64,000 nt of DNA from Bin87 sp965203195 (GCA_965203195.1 OZ241860.1:1178001-1242000); one strand, 5' to 3'; numbered from the stretch's first letter, positions 51,668 through 60,981 are shown. Notes: a model not told the origin generated them from the sequence alone. Made by a program: numbers and translations.

Positions 51668-52936
51668 ATGCTTTTCACAACCACCGCACACCGCTTCCCC
51701 TTCGTAGCCGCCGCCATACTGGCGCTCGTCGCCGGCATTGCCGCCGCTTGCGCCCCCGCGACTGCGCCGACACTCCCCCCGGCGTCAAATTCCGCTCCGG
51801 CGGCGGCGGCCCTACCCCCAGCCCCAGCCCAATCGAATCTCCCTTCGGCAACGTCGGCCCTGCCCTTGCCCCCGGCGAAGCCCGGGTTGAGTGTTGAGCC
51901 GGGAACTACCAGAATCACTGCCGACTGGGCTGCGGTGGCCGGGGCGACCTCATATGAGGTTCGCTGGCGTCCCAAGCGCGGGAATTTTCCGGCGGGAAAC
52001 TTGGCCACGGTCACCGACTCGGACGCAACTTTCGACGTCCTGGAACAAGGGCTGTGGGTGGTAAGGGTCCAAGCCTGTAATGACGGCGGCTGTAGCGGCC
52101 CCGCCACGGCCACCGTTCCGGTCATCATCAATATCCGCGGCCATCATGCTGTCAGGATGTGGTTCAGTTACGACCCGGAAGAGGAAGGCAAGCCACTGGT
52201 AATCAATACCATTCACCTGGATTGGGACCCTTTGCCCGGTCATTACATCGTGAAATACCGTCTCACCAACAACGACCCCAACCAATGGATTACATCGGAA
52301 CCGCTTACCGAACCGGGCTACACTCTCACTGAAGATTCCGTTGCGGAATTCAAAAAGGGCGGACTGCCGATCATCAGCGTCTTTTTCAATTGCGACGAGA
52401 ACCGCCGCGGCTGCGCTCTCCTCGGGCGCGTCCCTAATACCACAGTAGAGGAAATCCGGGAGATTGCTCCGGCAGACCCCTACGCGGGCAGGAGCGAGGG
52501 GGCTGGGGGAGTAGCCGGCGCGCGCAGCTCTTATTTGCCTGCGGGGCAGGAAAGAGACCCGGTTACGCATATGTTGCGGCCGGCCTCCGACTTCACCATC
52601 ACCACCGAAACGCGCGACGGCACTTCGTACCGCTGCGTTTCCCGTTCCGCCGAAAACGCCTGGGAGGAAGGTTTGTTCGGCGCCGCGGATGACGCCGTCC
52701 AAAGTTGCACTGCTACCACAAGGCTTAACCACTACAGTTATGACCCGGACGCAGTGTTTCCCGGCGGAGAGACTTGCGGGGAACGACCTACCGAGACCGA
52801 GTTGGAACGCAGGATCTTTGGCGATGTAATGAAGGTCTGCAACGAGCATCCTGACGATCCTTCCAGTCGCGGAATCACCCCGACCGGCGGGATTTCCGGG
52901 CAGTCTCACTCCGTTCATCACCGGGTAGATTACTAA
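51668..52936 (+). CDS. Putative lipoprotein with fibronectin-III-like domain
   Basis: The 422-residue product has a lipoprotein signal (MLFTTTAHRFPFVAAAILALVAGIAAAC, lipobox with Cys28), a Pro/Ala-rich linker, and a FN3-like domain (LSVEPGTTRITADWAAVAGATSYEVRWRPKRG to VWVVRVQACNDGGCSG). A second half rich in Asp/Asn and Cys has no known family. ATG 51668 follows gggaggggga. The reading frame ends at 52936, but sequence after it still looks like protein of the same kind, so this may be a truncated gene. Probably an outer-surface protein. Confidence 0.6.
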   Translation: MLFTTTAHRFPFVAAAILALVAGIAAACAPATAPTLPPASNSAPAAAALPPAPAQSNLPSATSALPLPPAKPGLSVEPGTTRITADWAAVAGATSYEVRWRPKRGNFPAGNLATVTDSDATFDVLEQGLWVVRVQACNDGGCSGPATATVPVIINIRGHHAVRMWFSYDPEEEGKPLVINTIHLDWDPLPGHYIVKYRLTNNDPNQWITSEPLTEPGYTLTEDSVAEFKKGGLPIISVFFNCDENRRGCALLGRVPNTTVEEIREIAPADPYAGRSEGAGGVAGARSSYLPAGQERDPVTHMLRPASDFTITTETRDGTSYRCVSRSAENAWEEGLFGAADDAVQSCTATTRLNHYSYDPDAVFPGGETCGERPTETELERRIFGDVMKVCNEHPDDPSSRGITPTGGISGQSHSVHHRVDY

Positions 52937-52969
52937 CTATGGGTTGCTGACTTGGCCCAAATGGCTACG

Positions 52970-53445
52970 CGCGGCCTAACCCGGGCCGCTTCACGGCCGG
53001 TGTCGATGACGTGAATCGCGACCCTGGTCGCTATCAGATTTGGAGCTGCCAAACTTGGATCGGGGCCGCTTGACGCTACTATTGGCCCCACAAGGTTACA
53101 CGCACCAGGACGCGTGCCGACCTCACCGGCGCTGATGGCGTTCCGGCATGGGTGACTATCTCGTATAGAGCTTTGGGAGATTCCCGTATCAACCTTAAAC
53201 GTTGCGGATGGGAATCCGGTTACTCACCGGATAACCCCTACGAAATCATCTGGCAGTACCAACCTTCAGGCACCACCGGATCTGCCGACAGGCTGGATTG
53301 GGGATACACCAGCAGTATCATTGCCCAGTACGGAAGCCCGGAAGTATACTTCAGGAACCACTACTTTCCAGCCTGCACCTACATATTTTCCACAAATCGG
53401 GCGGGGATTATCATCGATTGGGAAGGGCAAGGCGGTCCTTGGTGA
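52970..53445 (+). pseudogene. Detached 3' part of a surface-protein gene
   Basis: One frame reads ARPNPGRFTAGVDDVNRDPGRYQIWSCQTWIGAA, stops at TGA 53071-53073, and continues without another stop as RYYWPHKVTRTRTRADLTGADGVPAWVTISYRALG to GIIIDWEGQGGPW at 53445. The amino-acid pattern is protein-like on both sides of the stop. It may be the lost end of the lipoprotein gene upstream or a separate gene with start GTG 53152. Confidence 0.5.
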
Positions 53446-53826
53446 ATGTCTCGCTGGACCGCAAAGCGGCCGGGACGTTGCCCACAGGTTGGGCGGCGCC
53501 CACGGCATCCCAACAGATTCCCCGCCGACCGTCCACCGAAAGCGTGGCTTGGTTAACCACTTTCTGTTTTACGGCGTGATCAGCTGGATCCGTCATTCCG
53601 GCCCCAACACACTCATTCCGGCGGAAGCCGGAATGAGGGCAGAAGGTCAAACCACCCAATCGGCAACGCTACCCCGGCAGAGCGGGGATTTGACAGGGCG
53701 GCGCCGGAGTCGGTAGCATTGCCGGGCAGCGGCCGGCGAGCCGCGGCGATGCGCCGGCGGGGCCGGCGGTTCCACAAGCCTGACCCGGCCCTATGATGCC
53801 GGAGGCGGACGAGGAGGCTACCCGTT
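53446..53826. other. Intergenic region with REP-like repeat
   Basis: No gene supported. cattccggcggaagccggaatg (about 53606-53635) is a REP-like palindrome; 53650-53680 resembles the tail of the dispersed repeat. Confidence 0.5.
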
Positions 53827-54627
53827 ATGTTCGTGCGGCGCGATCTTACCGACACCGTTCCCACGCGCGAAGGCAATATGCACTTCGTCAAGCAGGGCGC
53901 CGGCTATCCGCTGGTGATGCTGCACCCGCTGGGGACTTCCACCTGGGCGTGGAGCAGCGTCATTGACGCCTTCAGCCGGCATTATACCTGCTACGCCTTT
54001 GATATGCTGGGGCATGGGGAGTCGGACAAGCCGGCCCGGCATTTCAACATTCCCGATTATGCCCAGGCGCTGGACGATGCCTGCCAGGTTTTGAACATTC
54101 ACCGGGGGCACTATGTGGGCAACTCGGTGGGGGCGGTGCTGGCCACGGAGATGGCGGCGTCTTTTCCCGACCGGCTGGACAAGCTGGCGCTGGTGGGGGC
54201 GCCGGTGTGGGACGCCCGCACGGCGCCGGAACGGATCGCAGAGGCGGCCGGGGGCTACGACGCCGACGGGCTGCCCGTGCCCCGGACGATGGAGCAGGCC
54301 CGGGCGGCCACGACCTTCGCCGAACCCCGGGCGGAGTGGGTGGAAGCCACCAACGCCACCCGCGCCCAAGCCGGCGCGTGGGTGAAAAAGCTGCACGAGT
54401 CGCTGGCGTGGTACGATATTATGGCACGGCTGCCGTTGGTAAAGGCGCGGGAGACGCTGGTGCTGTACGGGGAACTGGACCGGCTGCGGGAGGGCGAGGA
54501 GCTGCTGCATAACAACATCGCGCGCGCCCGCAAGCATATTATGCCCGGCGTGGGGCATATTCCGCAGATTGAGGATCCGGAGGGGTTTGTGGATGCGGTG
54601 CTGGCGTTTCTGAAGCCGGCGTCCTGA
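53827..54627 (+). CDS. Alpha/beta hydrolase
   Basis: A 266-residue protein with HPLGTSTWAWSSVIDAFSRHYTCYAFDMLGHGESDKPAR, the nucleophile elbow GNSVGAVLATEMAASFPDRLDKLALV (Ser), a later Asp (ELDRLREGEEL) and His (GVGHIPQIEDPEGF), a full catalytic triad of the esterase/haloperoxidase-like family. Substrate unknown. ATG 53827 follows gaggaggctacccgtt. It precedes the two tubulin-like genes by 180 bp, with no clear link. Confidence 0.85.
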   Translation: MFVRRDLTDTVPTREGNMHFVKQGAGYPLVMLHPLGTSTWAWSSVIDAFSRHYTCYAFDMLGHGESDKPARHFNIPDYAQALDDACQVLNIHRGHYVGNSVGAVLATEMAASFPDRLDKLALVGAPVWDARTAPERIAEAAGGYDADGLPVPRTMEQARAATTFAEPRAEWVEATNATRAQAGAWVKKLHESLAWYDIMARLPLVKARETLVLYGELDRLREGEELLHNNIARARKHIMPGVGHIPQIEDPEGFVDAVLAFLKPAS

Positions 54628-54804
54628 CGGCGCGCCGCAATGCGGAAATGCGGAAAGCCGGGCCGCCCGCAGTTGGGCGCCGTCCGGCGGCAAGGGGTAT
54701 AGTGACGACCGGCGTGTCCCCGTCATTGCCATCTGCCAGGCAACAGGCGGCAGGGGGCAGGGGGCGCGCCGGCGCAAATTGATTTCAAGGGACGCTAACG
54801 GGCG

Positions 54805-56175
54805 ATGTCCACGATCTTCGTCAGACAACGGAACCGCAGCCAGCCGCTGCTGCGCACGGCCGAGCAGCGGCTGGAGAAGGCGCTGCCGTATCTGGTGGTG
54901 CTGGGCGTAGGCACTTCCGGGGGGCGGCGGGCGCTGATGATGGTGCAGCGGCTGTCGGAGCTGTCGGAGGCGGGCCGGATTCAGAGCGCCATTTTCTACG
55001 ACTGCAATGAGGTTACGGTCACGCACATCAGGCGTTTTCTGGGCAAGTTTCTGGGGCGGTCGCGCAGCGGACGGGGTATGCAGGCGCTGTTTCCCGACTA
55101 CATTCCCGTGGCCAACGGCTTTATGCGCGACCCCCGGCGGTATGAGGAGTACCAGGGGCCGATTGAGCGGGATATGGACAATATCGTGGCCCAGGTGATG
55201 GCGCAGTCGGAGCGCTGCGGGCGGGCCCCGGAGGTGGTGATTGAGTTTATGGGGTTTGACGGCCACGCCATCCTGGGCGGTCATCTGCACCAGAGGCTGG
55301 TCACGGCTTTCCCCTCGGCGGTGATTTTGCCGGTAATGATGCTGCCGCGGGATCATGTGTCGCGGGAGTGGACGCGGCGTTATGTTTGGGAGCAGTACGA
55401 GAGCCTGCTGGAGAATACGCAGTGCCTGGTGACTTCCCAGCCGTCCAGCGGCAATTCGGTTGATGATGACGCCCGTTTGGCTACCGGGCTGGTGGGTCTG
55501 GAGATTGCGGATTTTGAGGATTACGAAACGACGGGCAGCCCGCTGGCGGCCACCTGGCGGCGGCTGACGCCCTATGCCGGGGGCTGGCTGGGGATGGCGA
55601 CGGTGAAGCGCAAGATGCCGTTGCTGCGGAAGTTCAAGCTGATGCGGTTTCCGCCGTGGTGGCTGAATTACGCGGCGCTGGGGCCGGCGGAGGAGCTGTC
55701 GGCATCGCTGGACAACGCCATCTGGTCCACGCTGGATCCGGCGGCGCAGATGGTAGAGGGGGCGGATTACCGCAACAATGTGCCGCAGGAGATGGTGGTG
55801 TCGCTGCCGGTGCACCCGGAGTCGCTGGAGTCCATTGCGATGTCGGCGGCGGAGGCGCTGGAGCGCAGCAACATTTTCACGCAGTTTCCCAATATGGACA
55901 TTGCGTTCACGGCGGCCCGATTCACCGAGGGGCTGAAGAAGGAGCCGTACATACACGCGACGCGGGTTTATCCCATCCAGGGCGGGCTGGGGGCGGTGGC
56001 GGACATCCTGCATCCGGGGCATTCGCGGGAGGAGCGCACGATGCTGGAGGCTTACGAGACGGGTTTCGGCTCCTATTACCATTTGGAGGCGCCCGGCGCC
56101 GAGCGCGCGCCGGCGCTGCCCGACGGGGCGGGGCGGGATCCGGACGGCTATGAGCAGAATGTGCGTTACATTTAG
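54805..56175 (+). CDS. Divergent tubulin/FtsZ-like protein, first of a tandem pair
   Basis: The 456-residue protein has LVVLGVGTSGGRRALMMV at residues 31-48 (a T1-like glycine loop), IFYDCNE at 63-69 (where FtsZ has its second phosphate/base-contacting strand), and EFMGFDGHAILGGHLHQRL at 148-165 in the place of the tubulin T4 loop (GGGTGSG in FtsZ), then VILPVMMLPRDHV. The last third is unrelated to canonical FtsZ. By pattern it is a tubulin-superfamily-like nucleotide-binding protein; the glycine-rich GTP loops are degenerate. Role unknown. It is followed by a paralog in the same orientation. Resemblance to Pfam Tubulin_2 is possible but uncheckable here. Confidence 0.5.
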   Translation: MSTIFVRQRNRSQPLLRTAEQRLEKALPYLVVLGVGTSGGRRALMMVQRLSELSEAGRIQSAIFYDCNEVTVTHIRRFLGKFLGRSRSGRGMQALFPDYIPVANGFMRDPRRYEEYQGPIERDMDNIVAQVMAQSERCGRAPEVVIEFMGFDGHAILGGHLHQRLVTAFPSAVILPVMMLPRDHVSREWTRRYVWEQYESLLENTQCLVTSQPSSGNSVDDDARLATGLVGLEIADFEDYETTGSPLAATWRRLTPYAGGWLGMATVKRKMPLLRKFKLMRFPPWWLNYAALGPAEELSASLDNAIWSTLDPAAQMVEGADYRNNVPQEMVVSLPVHPESLESIAMSAAEALERSNIFTQFPNMDIAFTAARFTEGLKKEPYIHATRVYPIQGGLGAVADILHPGHSREERTMLEAYETGFGSYYHLEAPGAERAPALPDGAGRDPDGYEQNVRYI

Positions 56176-56422
56176 CGCCGTTTTCAGTATATTTGCCAAA
56201 TAGCCGCCAGGCGGCGTGATTTGACTAATGCGCCGCGCTCTGGTATGGTAGCAGGTGGGTGCGCCGCGACGCAGGCGCGTTGCGGGGTTAGCATTTACAT
56301 AAAAGCCGGCGCCGGTATGCTTTCCTCTGTTGGGTTCACCCTTATTTTTGAAATCGTTTTTCAAGCGAAACGCCGCAGGCAACTGAGGCCCACCCAATCC
56401 AGTAAGGGGGTTGCAGACAGAT

Positions 56423-57967
56423 ATGCCGCCGAAATTGCAAAACCGAACATTTCACATCCGGCAGAACAACCCGCACCGGCTGGGCACGCAGGCGGACCGT
56501 TCCCGCGACGGCACGCCGCCGCCCATTGTGTCGGTGGCGGTGGGCACGGCCGGGTACAAGCGCAGCTGGAAGTGGGCGATGCGGATGGGCGAGGCCGGGA
56601 TGCTGGACCGGGTGCAGAGCCTGCTGATGTACGACTGCAACCAGAAGAGCATCGATGACATTGACGCGGAGACCCGGGTGATGCGCCGGGAGCGGGGCAA
56701 CCGGCTGCCGGTTATCCTGCCGGGGTACTTGCCCAAGGTGGACGGGTTTCTGCGGGATCCCAACGCGTTCAAGGACTACTACGGCCTGATCCACCGGGAT
56801 ATGGAGCGGATGGTGGACACGCTGTCCCGGCGGGCGGAGGAGGTGGGTTCGCCGCCGCAGATCATCATGGAGTGGTTCGGCTTCGGCGGCCACGCCAAGC
56901 TGGGGGGCGTGCTGCACCAGATGCTGCTGGAGAAGTTCCCGGAAGCGATTTTCCTGCCCATCATTCTGCTCCCCCGGGAGCACGTGCTGGAGGAAAATAT
57001 GCGGCGGGAAACCTGGGCGGCGTACGAGGAGACGATGCTGCTGCCCAGCCCCTATTCGGACGAGGGGGACGAGTTCCGGGGTTTCCCGGCGGTGGTCACC
57101 GACAACCGGATTGCCCGCGATGTGCGGCTGCTGGATGACAAGCTGGCCATCGGGCTGGCGTCGCTGGAAGCGTCCATGGGCTACAAGGTGGACAGCGGTT
57201 CGCTTTCGGAGACCGTCAACAGCTTCCGGGATTATTCCAACGGGTGGTTCGGAATGCGGGTATTGAGCCGCCGGGTTGATGTGACTTCAACGCGGGCGTC
57301 GAGCCGCGGCTGGATGGGGCCGTTCCGGCCAAAGGAGATGGTGGTCGTCAATGACGACGCCAAGCAGCTGACCTGGGAGACCAAGAAGGCGATGTGGGAC
57401 ATTGTGGACCCGCGCCGGACTGACCTGGATCTGGCGCATCACCGGTTTGTGGAAACCGACGCGGTGATGCGGATGGTGGTCAGTATGCCGGTTGACGCGT
57501 CGGGTTTGCAGGAGATCGAGCGGGATGTAGCCGACCAGCTGGACCGGGAGGATTACTCCCTGGCCTACCCCAATCTGGTGTGGTCATTCGCTCCGGCCAA
57601 CTTCGTCCAGTCCAGCGCCGATCGTCATATGTACATAACCCTGTTTTTCCCGTTGCAGGACGGCGACATCAGGAGCATCACCGACATTATGCGGCCCAGC
57701 CAGGACGATGTGCCGGCGCACGTCAGCGATGGTCTGGCCCAGACCGGGTTTGGCACCGGCCACTACCTGGTGGAGGACAAGCAGGAAAAGATCCGCACGG
57801 GGCATTCCCAGTACACTTTTACCTCCAAGGGCAAGGAGGTTATGCTGGAGCGCATCGCCCGCAAGCAAGCGGCCCAGCAGGCGCAGGAGATGCCCGGCGG
57901 CCCCAACGGGTACAACAACGGCTACCACAACGGGTACAGCAACGGCCACGAACCCTATTCCCGCTGA
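56423..57967 (+). CDS. Divergent tubulin/FtsZ-like protein, second of a tandem pair
   Basis: The 514-residue protein shares with its neighbour VSVAVGTAGYKRSWKWAMRM (37-56), LLMYDCNQKSIDDIDAE (67-83), MEWFGFGGHAKLGGVLHQML (149-168) and FLPIILLPREHV (177-188). The Gly-rich loop GFGGHAKLGG is closer to a real T4 than in the first copy. The C-terminus is an Asn/Gly/Tyr-rich tail (YNNGYHNGYSNGHEP), like flexible FtsZ tails. Sequence identity to the neighbour is low outside the nucleotide-binding core. ATG 56423 follows aaggggg with a 12-base gap; TTG 56411 is an alternative. Terminator at 58020. Confidence 0.5.
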   Translation: MPPKLQNRTFHIRQNNPHRLGTQADRSRDGTPPPIVSVAVGTAGYKRSWKWAMRMGEAGMLDRVQSLLMYDCNQKSIDDIDAETRVMRRERGNRLPVILPGYLPKVDGFLRDPNAFKDYYGLIHRDMERMVDTLSRRAEEVGSPPQIIMEWFGFGGHAKLGGVLHQMLLEKFPEAIFLPIILLPREHVLEENMRRETWAAYEETMLLPSPYSDEGDEFRGFPAVVTDNRIARDVRLLDDKLAIGLASLEASMGYKVDSGSLSETVNSFRDYSNGWFGMRVLSRRVDVTSTRASSRGWMGPFRPKEMVVVNDDAKQLTWETKKAMWDIVDPRRTDLDLAHHRFVETDAVMRMVVSMPVDASGLQEIERDVADQLDREDYSLAYPNLVWSFAPANFVQSSADRHMYITLFFPLQDGDIRSITDIMRPSQDDVPAHVSDGLAQTGFGTGHYLVEDKQEKIRTGHSQYTFTSKGKEVMLERIARKQAAQQAQEMPGGPNGYNNGYHNGYSNGHEPYSR

Positions 57968-58019
57968 CAGCCCCTTGCCGGGGCCGGTGGCGGCGCCGGC
58001 GGTGGGCAACGCTCCCGGA

Positions 58020-58052
58020 GGAGGCGGTTGCGTGAACCGCCTCCCGTCTTTT
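58020..58052 (+). terminator. Rho-independent terminator
   Basis: ggaggcggtt (58020-58029), 5-base loop, aaccgcctcc (58035-58044), followed by cgtcttttt. Confidence 0.8.
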
Positions 58053-58063
58053 TGAGGAATGGC

Positions 58064-59182
58064 TCACCCCGCCGCCGCTTGCCGGGCTTTGGCGCGGAAA
58101 TGGGGGATGATGTACTTGCCGAACAGGCGCAGGGATTCCATCACCTCCTGGTGGCTGACCGGGCCCACCTGGAACAGGGGCATAATTTCGTCCACGCCCA
58201 TCCGCGCGTAGTTCTCAATATAGCGGATGCAGTCGTCCGGGTTGCCGATGCAGAAACGGCCGCCGTCCTCAATGAGGGCGCGGGATGAGACGGCGTCGGC
58301 GCGGGCGGCGTCGGCATTCACGGCGCGCTGGTAGTGCCACTGGTAGTCGTCAGGCACGCGGGCCGGGTCGTAGCCCTGCCAGACGTAGGAATCGCGGATG
58401 CGCTGCTGCTCGCGATACCAGTCGATGATGGTTTCGGCGCGGGCGAAGGCCTGGCGGCGGTTTTCCATACACAGGCCCACGGTGTTGCCGGCCACGCGGG
58501 GATAGACCACTTTGGTGACGGGTTCCGGGTTTTTGATGGCGTCCCGGTAAATTTGGATGAGGCCCTCGGCGCGTTCCAGGCCGACGCTGGTTTGCGCCAG
58601 GCAGCCCAGCCCCTGCCGTCCGACCTTTTCGGCGGTGGCTTCCTGGCTAACCGCCTGCCAGATGGGGGGATGGGGTTTCTGCACCGGCTTGGGGATGACC
58701 TCCCGGGGCGGGATGTCGTAGTGCTTTCCCTGGAAGGAGAATGATTCCTCCGTCCAGGCGCCGGGCATAATTTGGAGGTATTCCTCGACCATTTCCGACA
58801 CATCGGGCAGGTCGGCGCCGTAGGGCAGCATCTGGTAGGGGTAGCCGGAGCGGCCGATGCCCACATTGACGCGTCCGCCGGAGAGGATGTCCAGGGTGGC
58901 CATCCGCGAGGCGACATTGAGAGGGTGGTGCAGGGGCGCCAGGGTGACGGCGATGCCCAGTCGCATATTGACGGTGCGCTGGCTGAGGGCGGCCAGGGTG
59001 ATGTCGGGCGCGCTGGAGTGCGACCACTCCGACCGGAAGTGATGTTCCACGAACCACACCGAGGTCATACCCATTTCCTCGGCGAAGGTTACCTGTTCCA
59101 TCATCTCCCGGTATTTGCGGCTTTCGCTCTGTTCGTCCCAGGGTTTGGGGACTTGGATCTGGTAGAAAAGGCCGAGTTCCAT
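58064..59182 (-). CDS. LLM-class (luciferase-like) flavin-dependent oxidoreductase
   Basis: The 372-residue protein begins MELGLFYQIQVPKPW at ATG 59182 (GGAGAG upstream), with VEHHFRSEWSHSSAPDITLAAL, LGIAVTLAPLHHPLNVASRMATLDILSGGRVNVGIGRSGYPYQ, the typical bacterial-luciferase-like (LLM) pattern. It uses reduced FMN and O2 or F420 with an unknown substrate. Such genes are very numerous in SAR202-type Chloroflexota. Confidence 0.85.
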   Translation of the reverse strand: MELGLFYQIQVPKPWDEQSESRKYREMMEQVTFAEEMGMTSVWFVEHHFRSEWSHSSAPDITLAALSQRTVNMRLGIAVTLAPLHHPLNVASRMATLDILSGGRVNVGIGRSGYPYQMLPYGADLPDVSEMVEEYLQIMPGAWTEESFSFQGKHYDIPPREVIPKPVQKPHPPIWQAVSQEATAEKVGRQGLGCLAQTSVGLERAEGLIQIYRDAIKNPEPVTKVVYPRVAGNTVGLCMENRRQAFARAETIIDWYREQQRIRDSYVWQGYDPARVPDDYQWHYQRAVNADAARADAVSSRALIEDGGRFCIGNPDDCIRYIENYARMGVDEIMPLFQVGPVSHQEVMESLRLFGKYIIPHFRAKARQAAAG

Positions 59183-59404
59183 AGGGCTGCTCTCCTGAAG
59201 GGGCCGGGCACGCGGCGGCGCGGTCAGCCGGCGGGTTGGCGTGTCGGCAAGTTGGCGGGCATTGTAACAGGTTGCCGCCGGGATGCCGGCCGAGGCGGGC
59301 CGGATGCCAAAGAACCGGCGCATAGCAGCCCCGGCCGGCGGGATGGTGTATCATCCCGGAGCGCCATCCGGCGCAACCTTGATGAAAGGCGGGTTGCACC
59401 AGCT

Positions 59405-60067
59405 ATGATCGATGAAACGATGTCGGCAGCAATCAGGACCATCCGGGACTACACGGCGGCGCGGGCCTGGGCAGCGGAGATTCTGGCGGTGTTTGTGCTG
59501 TGCACCGCCGGGCGGTTCGGGCTGGGGGTTTGGATGTTTGACGCGGCGCTGGCCGGCGCCGGCGTCGTGCCGGGCGGGGTGCCGGCCACCGCGGCCGGAG
59601 CTGCGGGCGCTGGCGATGCCGGGGCGGGGCCGTGGTGGGTGGCGTGGCTATACGCCTACGACAACCTGCGGGCGTATGCCGAGAGCGCTATAATCGTGGG
59701 CGTGGGTTTCGCCTTTGTCTTTGAAGGAGGGATTATGTTTCTGGCGCTCAAGCGCATCAGGCTTTCCAAAGAGGAGGGGCGGGCGGAAACGCGGGCGGAG
59801 TTGCAGCCGCAGCTGGATGCCGCCGTTGCGACCGCGACCCAAGCTCAAGCGGCCGCTGCTCGGGCTGAAGCCGCCGCGATCCAGTCTCAAGCCACTGCCG
59901 CTCAGTCTGAAGCCCCCGCCGCCCAGGCTACCGCGCAAATGGAGACTATGAATGCGGAAAACCAGCTGCTGCGGGAACGGCAGGCTCTGCGGGATGAGGA
60001 AATCCGGTTTCTGCGGGAGCGGCTGGCCCAGCGCGAAAACGGGGCCGGCAATGGCGACCACGACTAA
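59405..60067 (+). CDS. Membrane/coiled-coil protein, copy 1
   Basis: The 220-residue protein starts MIDETMSAAIRTIRDYTAARAW, with two membrane helices (AAEILAVFVLCTAGRFGLGVWMF and YAESAIIVGVGFAFVFEGGIMFL) separated by a Gly/Ala/Pro-rich loop, then a long Ala/Gln-rich coiled coil from residue about 115 (EEGRAETRAELQPQLDAAVATATQAQ..) to the C-terminus. The internal ATG 59735 (MFLALKRIRLSK) is preceded by a strong GAAGGAGGG and by TATAAT at 59689, so a soluble coiled-coil product could also be made. Family not recognised. Confidence 0.65.
   Translation: MIDETMSAAIRTIRDYTAARAWAAEILAVFVLCTAGRFGLGVWMFDAALAGAGVVPGGVPATAAGAAGAGDAGAGPWWVAWLYAYDNLRAYAESAIIVGVGFAFVFEGGIMFLALKRIRLSKEEGRAETRAELQPQLDAAVATATQAQAAAARAEAAAIQSQATAAQSEAPAAQATAQMETMNAENQLLRERQALRDEEIRFLRERLAQRENGAGNGDHD
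59689..59694 (+). promoter_or_regulatory. Internal -10 element, conserved in both copies
   Basis: TATAAT inside the coding region, 41 bp before the internal ATG 59735; the same arrangement recurs at 60532. Confidence 0.4.
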
Positions 60068-60253
60068 CCTCCTGCCTGGCAATGGCAACGGCGGCAGCGA
60101 TGGCGATGGCGTTGCCAGCGCTGCCCGGCCCCCCGCCCGACCGCCAACACCCCCCAGTTCGGTAGCGCGCCGGCGCCGGCCGAGTCCGGGATGGTGTATC
60201 ATCCCGGAGTGCCATCCGGCGCAATTTTGATGAAAGGCGAGTTGTAAAGAGCT

Positions 60254-60883
60254 ATGATTGATGAAACGCTGTCAGCAGCATTCAGGGCCATCCGGGACTA
60301 CACGGCGGCGCGGGCCTGGGCAGCGGAGATTCTGGCGGTGTTTGTGCTGTTCACCGCCGGGTGGTTCGGGGTGGCGGTGTGGATGTTTGACGCGGCGTTG
60401 GCCGGCGCTGGCGTCGTGCCGGGCGGGGTTCCGGCCGCGGCGGCCGGCGCTGCGGGTGATGGCGGGGCGGGGCCGTGGTGGGTGGCGTGGCTGTACGCCT
60501 ACGACAACCTGCGGGCGTATGCCGAGAGCGCTATAATCGTGGGCGTGGGTTTCGCCTTTGTATTTGAAGGAGGGATTATGTTTCTGGCGCTCAAGCGCAT
60601 CAGGCTTTCCAAACAGGAGGGGCGGGAGGAAACGCGGGCGGAGTTGCAGCCGCAGCTGGACGCCGCCGTTGCTACCGCGACCCAGGCTCAAGCCACCGCC
60701 GCCCAGGCTACCGCCGAAATGCAGGTCCTGCGCGAGGAAAACCGGCTGTTGCGGGAACGGCAAACCCAGCGGGATGAGGAAATCCGGCAATTGCTGGAAC
60801 GGCAAGCCGCGCGGGATGAGGAAACCCGACAGCTGCTGGGAAAGCTGGCCCAACGCGCAAACGGCGATAGCAGCGCCGTCTAG
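60254..60883 (+). CDS. Membrane/coiled-coil protein, copy 2
   Basis: A 209-residue paralog (MIDETLSAAFRAIRDYTAARAW) with the same helices and loop, but a shorter, different coiled coil (ENRLLRERQTQRDEEIRQLLERQAARDEETRQLLGKL). The upstream 60 bp (ccgggatggtgtatcatccc...) is also duplicated, so gene plus promoter region were copied. Internal ATG 60578 has the same GAAGGAGGG site. Divergence is concentrated in the coiled coil. Confidence 0.65.
   Translation: MIDETLSAAFRAIRDYTAARAWAAEILAVFVLFTAGWFGVAVWMFDAALAGAGVVPGGVPAAAAGAAGDGGAGPWWVAWLYAYDNLRAYAESAIIVGVGFAFVFEGGIMFLALKRIRLSKQEGREETRAELQPQLDAAVATATQAQATAAQATAEMQVLREENRLLRERQTQRDEEIRQLLERQAARDEETRQLLGKLAQRANGDSSAV
60532..60537 (+). promoter_or_regulatory. 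Internal -10 element, copy 2
   Basis: TATAAT with the same distance to the internal start ATG 60578 as in copy 1. Confidence 0.4.
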
Positions 60884-60981
60884 CCTCCAGCCCGGCCCGC
60901 TTGCCCCTGGCCTGCGCCGCACACTGCCTGGAAAAACCACACCCGTCACCCACCCAATCCCATTGGGGAGGCATTATTGCT

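Noticed and set aside
53071..53073. TGA as selenocysteine or Trp codon
   Set aside because: No SECIS-like hairpin was seen after it and normal TGG Trp codons are used throughout; decay is the simpler explanation.
53818..56397. 859-residue open frame on the - strand across the hydrolase and first tubulin-like genes
   Set aside because: It spans two good + strand genes, is Arg/His/Pro-rich, and has no family signature.
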